Of a stretch of 8,565 nucleotides of DNA, positions 1-5,276 are shown one piece after another (position 1 is the first letter of the stretch; each line of letters opens with the position of its first letter). The stretch is from Bacteroidota bacterium (GTDB taxonomy: Bacteria > Bacteroidota > Bacteroidia > Chitinophagales > Chitinophagaceae). The stretch is taken from the NCBI GenBank assembly GCA_023392185.1, contig JAEVZP010000193.1, positions 1 through 8,565 on the forward strand, in the 5' to 3' direction. The notes beneath the pieces were generated by a model. The model was not told the DNA's origin. It made no database searches and was given only the letters and a program-made list of their open reading frames with translations. The translations under genes and the position numbers were made by a program.

Positions 1-645
1 GCGATAGGAAAAGGAGGAGTCGGTTTTGCCGTTGGCGTCTTTTGGAGCCGGCGGAATTTCCGGAACCTCCAGCGCGCGCAGGATCGACCCCAGCAGGCTG
101 CCGGGATATTTCTCAATCAGGCTGCGACGGTAGGTTACCAGCTCTTTACCCAGGGCGGTTTTCCGTTCGATCACCGGCGTAGAGTCGGCCTTTGTTTTGG
201 CAGCGGCCAGTTCGCTGTTGAGTGTCGAGAGGCGGTTGCCGTAGCCTGATAAATATTGCTGATATTCCTGAAAATGTTCGTTTTCGGGCGAGCCTTTAAA
301 AGAAATCTTGTTGGGGGTGGCGCTGCTGGTGATTTCCACGCTGAAGTCGTCCCCGTCGTTGAGCAGTACTTCGTTGAAGGAGCGCATGTCGGTGGGGATG
401 AGCATGTAAATGCCACCCACCAGCGTGTCTTTGGAAGTGAGGGTGCCTTCGCCTTTTTGATTCAGCCGCACGCTGTCTACCTTGTAGATGGTAGGCAGCC
501 CTTTGCCAAAATATTTGGCGAGCAGGATCGTCGTGTCTTTCAGGTCGGTGTAATGCAAACGAATAGTGTATCCGTGTTTTGCCTGTGTCGTTGCCGATAA
601 GAAAAGCAGCAGCGTTGCTGCCGCCAGTTGCCGTAAGAGGTTCAT
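1..645 (-). CDS. Secreted DUF4369/DUF5106-type redoxin (TlpA/ResA-like) precursor, N-terminal part
   Basis: The minus-strand frame is open from an ATG at 643-645 to the window edge, giving 215 residues with no stop, so the C-terminus is missing. Residues 1-22 form a signal peptide (MNLLRQ, then a hydrophobic stretch ending TTQA before KHGY), so the product is exported. Residues about 24-118 resemble the DUF4369 beta-rich domain (LHYTDLKDTTILLAKYFG, KVDSVRLNQKGEG, GGIYMLIP). Residues about 120-195 resemble DUF5106: a charged helical stretch, then KYPGSLLGSILRALEVPEIP. In Bacteroidota proteins of this build, a thioredoxin-fold AhpC/TSA domain with a CxxC motif usually follows. That part would lie outside the window, so redox activity is inferred from the architecture. 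The gene is divergent from the arginase gene, with a -7 box about 14 nt upstream of the ATG and no Shine-Dalgarno. The domain assignment is recognition by eye. Confidence 0.8.
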   Translation of the reverse strand, partial: MNLLRQLAAATLLLFLSATTQAKHGYTIRLHYTDLKDTTILLAKYFGKGLPTIYKVDSVRLNQKGEGTLTSKDTLVGGIYMLIPTDMRSFNEVLLNDGDDFSVEITSSATPNKISFKGSPENEHFQEYQQYLSGYGNRLSTLNSELAAAKTKADSTPVIERKTALGKELVTYRRSLIEKYPGSLLGSILRALEVPEIPPAPKDANGKTDSSFSYR

Positions 646-658
646 AGCAGGAATGATT

Positions 659-668
659 CGCAAAGTAA
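659..668 (-). promoter_or_regulatory. Bacteroidota-type -7 box for the redoxin precursor gene
   Basis: On the minus strand this reads TTACTTTGCG, close to the Bacteroidota -7 element TAnnTTTG (one base shorter between TA and TTTG). The ATG begins 13 nt downstream, so the predicted leader is only about 10-12 nt. A T-run at 690-694 (minus strand) lies roughly where a -33 element would be, but no clear TTTG is visible there. Confidence 0.5.
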
Positions 669-783
669 CGTCAATCCGGAAAGACAGGGAAAAACGCCGG
701 AAGGTTTGCCTGCCGACAGGGCATAATTAACAAAATGAGTCGATAGAAACCGGGCACTTTTTTCCGCCCTGTTCTCAAACACC

Positions 784-791
784 TACCTTTG
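784..791 (+). promoter_or_regulatory. Bacteroidota-type -7 box for the arginase gene
   Basis: TACCTTTG is an exact match to the TAnnTTTG -7 consensus of the Bacteroidota housekeeping sigma factor. A T-rich stretch at 758-763 lies about 20 nt upstream, near the expected -33 position, but is not a clean TTTG. The arginase ATG begins 14 nt after the box, so transcription probably starts only about 10 nt before the start codon. Confidence 0.6.
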
Positions 792-805
792 CATTTCGAT
801 TTTTT

Positions 806-1753
806 ATGCGAAATGTAAAAATTATTGAAGTCGCCTCCGAGATCGGCGCCGGCACGCGGGGCGCAAGCCTTGGCGTAGATGCGCTCAAGATTGCTGCGCT
901 CGACTACATGAGTTCTTTTTTTGTGAACTTCCCGAGCGAAAAGGTAGAGCCGCTCAACACGCTGCTTTACGAACCGGTCGCTTCCCCTTATGCCAAGCGG
1001 GCAGCCGGTGTGCTGGAAACCTGCAGCCGCGTGGCCGAATCGGTGAAGGCAACCCTCAAAAGCGGCATTTTCCCCATTGTACTGGCCGGCGATCACAGTT
1101 CGGCTCTCGGCACCCTGGCAGGCATTAAGATGGCGCGCCCCGAACGACGGCTGGGCGTTATCTGGATTGATGCACACGCCGATATGCACTCGCCCTATAC
1201 GACGCCTTCGGGCAATATGCACGGCATGCCACTGGCCGCTGCCCTGGGCATCGACAATAAAGAAAACGCCGTTCACCAGCCCGACAAAGCCACCGTCGAG
1301 ATCTGGGACAAGCTTAAAACCCTTGGCGGCAAAGCGCCCAAAGTGCTGCCCTCCGATCTGGTGTTTATTGCCTTGCGCGATTATGAAAAAGAAGAAGAAG
1401 ACCTTTTAAAGCGGCTCAATATCCGGGTGATTCCAGTGTCGGAAGTCCGGAAAAAAGGCGTTGAAAATGTCGTGCGTCAAACCCTGTTGCACCTCTCGGC
1501 CTGCGATGACATTTATGTTTCTTTCGACGTGGACAGCCTCGACAGTGCGATTTCGCGCGGCACCGGCACGCCGGTGAGCAACGGCCTGCGCGAGCGCGAA
1601 GCCGAAGACATGATGGCCTCGCTGATGCAAAACCATAAGATTTGCTGCTTTGAGGTGACGGAGGTGAACCCCACCCTGGATAAAGAAAACCTGATGGCCG
1701 AAATTGCCTTCAGCATTCTGCAACGCAGCGTCAACGTGTTGCTGGTCAATTAG
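806..1753 (+). CDS. rocF: Arginase-family ureohydrolase (probable arginase)
   Basis: The 315-residue product belongs to the ureohydrolase (arginase/agmatinase) superfamily. Arginase hydrolyses L-arginine to ornithine and urea in the cytoplasm using a binuclear Mn centre. All metal ligands are visible: H97 in GDHS; D122, H124 and D126 in DAHAD; D241 and D243 in SFDVDSLD. H139 in the SGNMHGMPLA segment matches the catalytic histidine, and E286 in TEVNP matches the guanidinium-binding glutamate. SGNxHGMPLA and GTGTP favour arginase over agmatinase or formimidoylglutamase. Two substrate-contact positions differ from mammalian arginase: N130 becomes H128 and D183 becomes E194 (the latter within RDYEKEEE). 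Substrate choice is therefore a little less certain than family. Length fits the family (about 300-320). ATG 806 suits both the family N-terminus (IIEVASEIGAGTRGAS) and the -7 box. It appears monocistronic, ending 19 nt before a strong terminator. Confidence 0.9.
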   Translation: MRNVKIIEVASEIGAGTRGASLGVDALKIAALDYMSSFFVNFPSEKVEPLNTLLYEPVASPYAKRAAGVLETCSRVAESVKATLKSGIFPIVLAGDHSSALGTLAGIKMARPERRLGVIWIDAHADMHSPYTTPSGNMHGMPLAAALGIDNKENAVHQPDKATVEIWDKLKTLGGKAPKVLPSDLVFIALRDYEKEEEDLLKRLNIRVIPVSEVRKKGVENVVRQTLLHLSACDDIYVSFDVDSLDSAISRGTGTPVSNGLREREAEDMMASLMQNHKICCFEVTEVNPTLDKENLMAEIAFSILQRSVNVLLVN

Positions 1754-1772
1754 AAAGACTTTTGGAGGATTG

Positions 1773-1810
1773 AAAATCCCGGAAAAAGGCGTCTTTTTCC
1801 GGGATTTTTT
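1773..1810 (+). terminator. Strong intrinsic terminator after the arginase gene
   Basis: A perfect 16-bp stem is formed by AAAATCCCGGAAAAAG (1773-1788) and CTTTTTCCGGGATTTT (1793-1808). The loop is GCGT, and the T-run spans 1805-1810. It begins 19 nt after the arginase stop codon and isolates arginase transcription from the methyltransferase gene. Confidence 0.92.
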
Positions 1811-1857
1811 ACATCAGGAGCGGAGCTGGAGGCAAAGGCGCACCGGCCGGGAAGGCG

Positions 1858-1868
1858 TTAACTTGCGC
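1858..1868 (+). promoter_or_regulatory. -7 box (TTAACTTGCGC) for the methyltransferase gene
   Basis: TTAACTTGCGC resembles the TAnnTTTG-type -7 box with one T fewer. The identical 11-mer recurs at 3881-3891 before the M16 peptidase operon. It lies between the arginase terminator and the methyltransferase ATG at 1875, so the predicted leader is only about 5 nt. No clear -33 motif was seen. Confidence 0.45.
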
Positions 1869-1874
1869 CCTGCT

Positions 1875-2591
1875 ATGGAAGAAGATGTTCTTGGGAAAGC
1901 CATGCTGGATTTTTATGCAGATCCGGCATGCGGCGAAAAACTATGGGTGGCCTACCCCGACGGCAGCCGTGATGAAATGCTGGTGGCTACCTACTTCCGG
2001 CCCTGGGCCAGGATGCCTTTTCTGGAACAGATAGCCCTCAAAGAATGCCGGGGCAAAGTGCTCGACATCGGAGCCGGACCGGGCAGCCATAGCCTTGTTC
2101 TGCAGGAAGACGGACTGGACGTAACGACGCTGGATTTTTCACCCGGCGCAGCTGCGGTAGCACGACAACGGGGCTTGCAGCAGGTCGTAAACAAAAACAT
2201 TTTCCACTACGGTGAGAAGGGTTTCGACACCCTTTTACTCTTGATGAACGGCATCGGACTTTCCGGAAATATCGCCGGATTAAAGGCTTTTCTCGCACAT
2301 GCCGGGACGCTGCTGGCCGAGGGCGGACAACTGCTGTTCGACTCCTCCGACGTGTCTTATCTCTATAGCGACGGCACGCCTATGCCCGATTATTATTATG
2401 GTGAAATCGCCTGCCGTTATGAATACCGGGGTACAAAAACCGACTGGTTTACCTGGCTTTATATTGATCAGCCAAAGCTCCAACACCTGGCCGAAAGCGC
2501 CGGCTGGAAGGTGCAGCTGCTCTTTGAAGACGATGAAGGGCAGTATCTGGTGCGGCTGACGCGAAGCGAAGTTTCCGGAAATCACACTTAA
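1875..2591 (+). CDS. Class I SAM-dependent methyltransferase, substrate unknown
   Basis: This 238-residue cytoplasmic protein has a Rossmann-type SAM-binding core. Motif I is VLDIGAGPGSHS (residues 62-73). The acidic residue ending strand 2 is D87 in TTLDFS. The motif IV-like segment is FDTLLLLMNGIGLSG (117-131), and the post-motif strand is LLAEGGQLLFDSSD (146-159). The NGIGL stretch is typical of small Methyltransf_11/25-type proteins that act on small molecules or are uncharacterised. No extra target-recognition domain is visible, so I do not assign a substrate. The frame is open upstream to 1704, inside the arginase gene and across its terminator. ATG 1875 is preferred because it follows the terminator and a -7 box, and gives a normal methyltransferase N-terminus. 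The DUF2256 gene begins 33 nt downstream and may be co-transcribed. Confidence 0.85.
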   Translation: MEEDVLGKAMLDFYADPACGEKLWVAYPDGSRDEMLVATYFRPWARMPFLEQIALKECRGKVLDIGAGPGSHSLVLQEDGLDVTTLDFSPGAAAVARQRGLQQVVNKNIFHYGEKGFDTLLLLMNGIGLSGNIAGLKAFLAHAGTLLAEGGQLLFDSSDVSYLYSDGTPMPDYYYGEIACRYEYRGTKTDWFTWLYIDQPKLQHLAESAGWKVQLLFEDDEGQYLVRLTRSEVSGNHT

Positions 2592-2624
2592 TTTTTCTTC
2601 GTATCCCCGCGCTAACCGGCTTTT

Positions 2625-2786
2625 ATGAAAGGCGTTGAAAAGGAAAACCTGCCCACCAAAATCTGCCCCGTATGCAACCGCCCTTTTTCCTGGCGCAAGA
2701 AGTGGAGAAAGGTCTGGGACGAAGTAAAATATTGCAGCGACCGGTGCCGGATGAATAAGCAAAGGCCTCATTCCCCTAAAGCCTGA
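2625..2786 (+). CDS. DUF2256 small zinc-ribbon protein
   Basis: This short gene encodes a 53-residue protein, MKGVEKENLPTKICPVCNRP to RPHSPKA. It has a four-cysteine zinc-binding pattern: C14-P-V-C17, then C37-S-D-R-C41. Between the pairs lies a strongly basic, tryptophan-rich segment (FSWRKKWRKVWDEVKYCSDR). The pattern KxCPVCxRPFxWRKKWxxxWxxVxYCSxRCR is diagnostic of DUF2256 as I remember that family. Its biochemical function is unknown to me. DUF2256 genes are often found beside or fused to cryptochrome/photolyase-related genes in other bacteria, but no such gene lies in this window. It sits 33 nt after the methyltransferase gene on the same strand with no separate promoter visible, so an operon is likely. 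No Shine-Dalgarno precedes the ATG. Confidence 0.88.
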   Translation: MKGVEKENLPTKICPVCNRPFSWRKKWRKVWDEVKYCSDRCRMNKQRPHSPKA

Positions 2787-2794
2787 ATCCGCTT

Positions 2795-2802
2795 TATCTT
2801 TC
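2795..2802 (+). promoter_or_regulatory. Possible -7 box for the small secreted ORF
   Basis: TATCTTTC matches TAnnTTTG except at the last base. It stands 13 nt before a GTG at 2816, nearly the spacing seen between the arginase -7 box and its ATG. The assignment depends on the downstream ORF being real. Confidence 0.3.
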
Positions 2803-2815
2803 CTATCCCATTCCA

Positions 2816-3051
2816 GTGAAACGCAACCAAAATCCCTTTTGATCGCTTCTGCATTGGCAGTGCTTTTTTCTCTTGTTGTAGCTCCAGGAAAGACAAAGCA
2901 GCAAGCGCCTGCGCGCACCTTTAAAGGTCGAAAAAGTCATATTCTGCTCTTTCGACGCTCAGTACCGTTTCGTGTGACAGCCAGTGAGACCCGATTTCAT
3001 TTTTATAAAGAAAAGAAACTGATTCGCACCGTTGTGACCGCGGAACCGTAG
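2816..3051 (+). pseudogene. Possible small secreted protein, reading frame interrupted near the start
   Basis: From GTG 2816 the frame reads VKRNQNPF and then meets TGA at 2840-2842. One extra base in the T-run at 2837-2840 would join it to the frame open to the TAG at 3049-3051. The joined product, about 79 residues, would begin with a basic N-terminus (KRNQNPF) and a hydrophobic run (LIASALAVLFSLVVA), which together make a textbook signal peptide. A short basic, beta-strand-like tail follows (SHILLFRRSVPFRVTASETR, then HFYKEKKLIRTVVTAEP). Without the join, the intact frame starts only at TTG 2839 and lacks the positive N-region. A -7-like box lies at the right distance before the GTG. The stretch looks more AT-rich than its neighbours. 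It may be a pseudogene, a sequencing or assembly error, a TTG-started gene, or not coding. I recognise no family. Confidence 0.35.
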
Positions 3052-3053
3052 AC

Positions 3054-3070
3054 GATTTTTCCGGAAAATC
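3054..3070. other. Palindrome between convergent stop codons
   Basis: GATTTTTCCGGAAAATC is a near-perfect palindrome with a perfect TTTTCCGGAAAA core at 3057-3068. It fills the 17-nt gap between the small-ORF stop (3051) and the hxpB stop (complement of 3069-3071). The stem is AT-rich with CCGG at the centre, so it would make only a weak hairpin. It could be a poor bidirectional terminator or a protein-binding site. Confidence 0.4.
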
Positions 3071-3734
3071 ACCCCATCAACACCGCTTCCAGATCTTTGG
3101 CATCAACCCCTTCCAGACTTGCCACTACCTGGTCGGCAAGGGCGAAGCGCGGGTCCTGCGCCCACTCGTGGTGCGGAACGGCCAGCACTTTCATGCGCGC
3201 GGCTTTGGCAGAAATACAGCCGTTTACGGTGTCTTCCAGCACGATGCATTGATGCGCTCCGACACCCAGTTGCGTGGCGCACTGCAAATACACCTCCGGA
3301 TGTGGCTTGCCGAGGGCGGCTGTATCAGCGCTGATAATGGATTCGAAAAAAGGGGCAATACCGAAAAAGGTCGTCAGGTCCCGGATCATGCGCAGCGGAG
3401 AAGACGAAGCCAGCCCGATCTTCCACCCTTCCGCTTGCAGCGAAGCCAACAGCGCCTGCACACCCGGCAACACACTTGCCTGCTGGCGGGAGGTTTCTAT
3501 CACGCCATCTACTATGGCCCCGGAAAGTTTTTCCGGCGTCAGGCCCGCCGGCCATTCGAAATGACGCTGCCAGTGGTGACAGACTTCTACAATCCGCAGC
3601 CCGGCCGTTTCCCGGATGCGGTGCATGGGCACCACCACGCCGTGTGCCGTAGCTACAGACTTCATCACCACGCCCCAGATCGGTTCGGTGTCGAGCAGAA
3701 GACCGTCCATATCAAACAAAGCCGCTTTTGCCAT
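3069..3734 (-). CDS. hxpB: HAD-family hexitol/sugar phosphatase, HxpB (YniC)-like
   Basis: The 221-residue product is a subfamily I haloacid dehalogenase-type phosphatase. Visible HAD motifs are the nucleophile motif FDMDGLLLDTE (D8 and D10), motif II LASSSPL (S110), K143 in LGKPHPEVYL, and the acidic motif IV LEDTVNG (E167, D168). Residues about 15-85 form the alpha-helical cap. The order and wording of GLRI, LPGV, GLASSSPL, KPHPEVYL, LEDTVNG, SKAARM-like and DPRFALAD-like segments closely parallel E. coli HxpB/YniC, from memory. That enzyme dephosphorylates hexitol phosphates and 2-deoxyglucose-6-phosphate in the cytoplasm. Exact substrates are inferred, since beta-phosphoglucomutase-like relatives share much of this pattern. 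The length is normal. ATG 3734 leaves only four residues before the nucleophile strand, so no later start is possible. A -7-like box ends 4 nt upstream, suggesting a leaderless mRNA. Confidence 0.86.
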   Translation of the reverse strand: MAKAALFDMDGLLLDTEPIWGVVMKSVATAHGVVVPMHRIRETAGLRIVEVCHHWQRHFEWPAGLTPEKLSGAIVDGVIETSRQQASVLPGVQALLASLQAEGWKIGLASSSPLRMIRDLTTFFGIAPFFESIISADTAALGKPHPEVYLQCATQLGVGAHQCIVLEDTVNGCISAKAARMKVLAVPHHEWAQDPRFALADQVVASLEGVDAKDLEAVLMG

Positions 3735-3738
3735 GGTG

Positions 3739-3746
3739 CGAAAGTA
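3739..3746 (-). promoter_or_regulatory. -7-like box immediately upstream of hxpB
   Basis: On the minus strand this reads TACTTTCG, one mismatch from TAnnTTTG. Only CACC separates it from the hxpB ATG. If used, transcription would start at or within a base or two of the start codon. Confidence 0.4.
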
Positions 3747-3880
3747 GGCCTTGCCGGGCGCCTTCTTTCCAGGCCTTCGGTCGCGTCCTTTCCGTCCGGC
3801 AGGAAATCTCCAACCCTTGTAGCAATTGCTTTTTTAGCCTTCTCCCCCATCTCGGGGGAGGGAGAAGGTATTCATTCTCC
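3747..3880. repeat. Hairpin-rich intergenic stretch, candidate dispersed repeat
   Basis: Between the divergent hxpB and M16 promoters lies sequence with no convincing gene. The clearest structure is at 3838-3868. There, CTCCCCC (3842-3848) pairs with GGGGGAG (3854-3860) around a 5-nt loop. Alternatively CCTTCTCCC (3838-3846) pairs with GGGAGAAGG (3860-3868). A further imperfect pairing is TTTCC (3789-3793) with GGAAA (3802-3806). No T-run follows the main hairpin on either strand, so it does not look like an intrinsic terminator. It resembles palindromic intergenic repeats found in many bacterial genomes, but one window cannot show whether it is repeated. Confidence 0.35.
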
Positions 3881-3891
3881 TTAACTTGCGC
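3881..3891 (+). promoter_or_regulatory. -7 box (TTAACTTGCGC) for the M16 peptidase operon
   Basis: This is the same 11-mer as at 1858-1868 before the methyltransferase gene, and it resembles TAnnTTTG. Transcription would start around 3892, leaving a leader of about 30 nt before ATG 3924. This is the longest predicted leader in the window. Confidence 0.5.
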
Positions 3892-3923
3892 TCCTTTACC
3901 ACCCATTTCCACATTTCTCTTAC

Positions 3924-5243
3924 ATGAAGCGTTTTCTAATCGCCACGTTTCTGCTGGCTGGTGCGGCTACCGTACAGGCGCAGAACATCAAATTCACAGA
4001 ATATGACCTCCCCAACGGCCTGCACGTAATTCTGCACGAAGACCACAGCACGCCGATTGTCGCCACTTCTGTAATGTATCACGTCGGCTCTAAAAATGAA
4101 GACCCGCAGCGCACCGGCTTTGCCCACTTCTTTGAGCACCTGCTTTTTGAAGGCAGCGACAATATCAAGCGCGGCGAATTCATGAAAATGATTCAGGCTG
4201 CCGGCGGCCAGTTCAACGCGAACACCTCGCAGGACCGCACTTTTTATTACGAAGTACTTCCCTCCAACCAACTGGAGCTGAGCCTCTGGATGGAAGCCGA
4301 GCGCATGAACTATGCCAACATCGATACCATTGGCCTGGAGACGCAGCGCAAGGTGGTGAAAGAAGAAAAAAAGCAGCGCTACGACAACACGCCTTACGGG
4401 CAGTTGCTCAATGTGGTGTTTGAAAATGCTTTTACGGTGCACCCCTACCGCTGGAGCCCGATCGGCAAAGAACAATACATCGATCAGGCACAGTTGTCGG
4501 AGTTTATGGACTTCTACCGTACTTTCTATGTACCCAACAACGCCGTAATGGTCATTGGCGGCGACTTTAAAACCGAAGAAGTAAAACCGCTGATCGCCAA
4601 ATATTTTGGCAATATCCCGCGTGGCACCAAGCCAATTCCCCGCCCGACTGAGGTAGAGCCGAAACGCACGGCCGAGAAACGCGTAACTTTTTACGACAAC
4701 ATTCAGCTGCCGGCGGTGATCCTGGCCTACAACACGCCGAAAGCCGGTGTGCAGGATATGTATGCTATTGAGCTGCTCACCAACCTGCTGTCGCAGGGCA
4801 AAAGCTCGCGCTTCCAGCAGCAGCTGGTAGAAAAGCAGCAAAAAGCCCTGCAGGCCGGCGCCTTTGCACTGCCCAACGAAGACCCGGGCGTGGCTATGAT
4901 GTTTGCCATTGCCAATATGGGTGCGACGCCTGATGAGCTGGAAAAATCCATGCTGGCCGAAGTCGAGCGCGTAAAAACCGGCGGACTGACCGATGCCGAA
5001 TACACCAAACTGATGAACAACGCCGAGGCCGATTTTGTGCAGCAAAACCAGAAAACCCTGGGCGTGGTCACCAACCTGGCGACCTACTACACGTATTTCA
5101 AAGACGCCAACCTCATCAACACGGAGCTGGAGCGGTATCGCAAGATTTCCAAAGAAGACCTGAAGCGCGTGGCCAATGAATATTTCACGCCGCAGAACCG
5201 CCTGGTGGTGCATTACCTGCCTAAGTCTGAACAAAAGAACTAA
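3924..5243 (+). CDS. Secreted M16 (insulinase/pitrilysin-family) zinc peptidase, catalytic subunit
   Basis: The product has 439 residues. A signal peptide covers residues 1-19 (MKRFLIATFLLAGAATVQA, probable cleavage before QN), so it acts in the periplasm or at the cell envelope. The inverted zinc motif HFFEH is at 68-72 (H68 and H72 bind zinc, E71 is the catalytic base). The distal glutamate ligand lies in VVKEEKKQR (E147/E148, with E148 76 residues after H72, as in the family). The first M16 domain is about 25-200 and the C-terminal M16 domain about 200-420, including FYVPNNAVMVIGGDF and an SSRF segment. Length matches the single-unit, about 45-kDa class (MPP, PqqL-half or bacterial PMP type) that works as a dimer. 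The next gene encodes an M16 protein without the zinc motif, 33 nt downstream, and is the natural partner. Substrate is unknown; peptide clearance in the periplasm is the family norm. Confidence 0.95.
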   Translation: MKRFLIATFLLAGAATVQAQNIKFTEYDLPNGLHVILHEDHSTPIVATSVMYHVGSKNEDPQRTGFAHFFEHLLFEGSDNIKRGEFMKMIQAAGGQFNANTSQDRTFYYEVLPSNQLELSLWMEAERMNYANIDTIGLETQRKVVKEEKKQRYDNTPYGQLLNVVFENAFTVHPYRWSPIGKEQYIDQAQLSEFMDFYRTFYVPNNAVMVIGGDFKTEEVKPLIAKYFGNIPRGTKPIPRPTEVEPKRTAEKRVTFYDNIQLPAVILAYNTPKAGVQDMYAIELLTNLLSQGKSSRFQQQLVEKQQKALQAGAFALPNEDPGVAMMFAIANMGATPDELEKSMLAEVERVKTGGLTDAEYTKLMNNAEADFVQQNQKTLGVVTNLATYYTYFKDANLINTELERYRKISKEDLKRVANEYFTPQNRLVVHYLPKSEQKN

Positions 5244-5276
5244 GTCCCCTTTCCCGATCTCATACCAGAAAAATCC

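Noticed and set aside
709..720. CCTG-CCGA-CAGG mini-hairpin in the redoxin/arginase intergenic region
   Set aside because: A 4-bp stem is too short to be meaningful and nothing else supports a regulatory role.
1704..1874. Upstream extension of the methyltransferase frame
   Set aside because: It would start inside the arginase gene, translate through a strong terminator, and add 57 residues with no family resemblance.
2280..2918. 212-codon minus-strand frame across the methyltransferase end and the DUF2256 gene
   Set aside because: It overlaps two supported plus-strand genes and has no motif or promoter of its own.
2816..3051. Programmed ribosomal frameshifting as the explanation for the split small ORF
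   Set aside because: No convincing slippery heptamer, downstream structure or Shine-Dalgarno-like stimulator is visible. A simple indel or error is more likely.
3838..3868. Hairpin considered as an intrinsic terminator
   Set aside because: Neither strand has a T-run directly after the stem, and the site lies between divergent promoters where no transcript should end.
3168..3884. 238-codon plus-strand frame opposite hxpB
   Set aside because: hxpB has every HAD motif on the minus strand, and this frame is its shadow, running on into the intergenic region.
3936..5234. 432-codon open frame antisense to the M16 peptidase
   Set aside because: It lies wholly inside a gene with signal peptide, HxxEH and conserved M16 segments. 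The translation is low-complexity in His, Val, Gly and Phe with no recognisable domain, typical of the complement of GC-biased codons.
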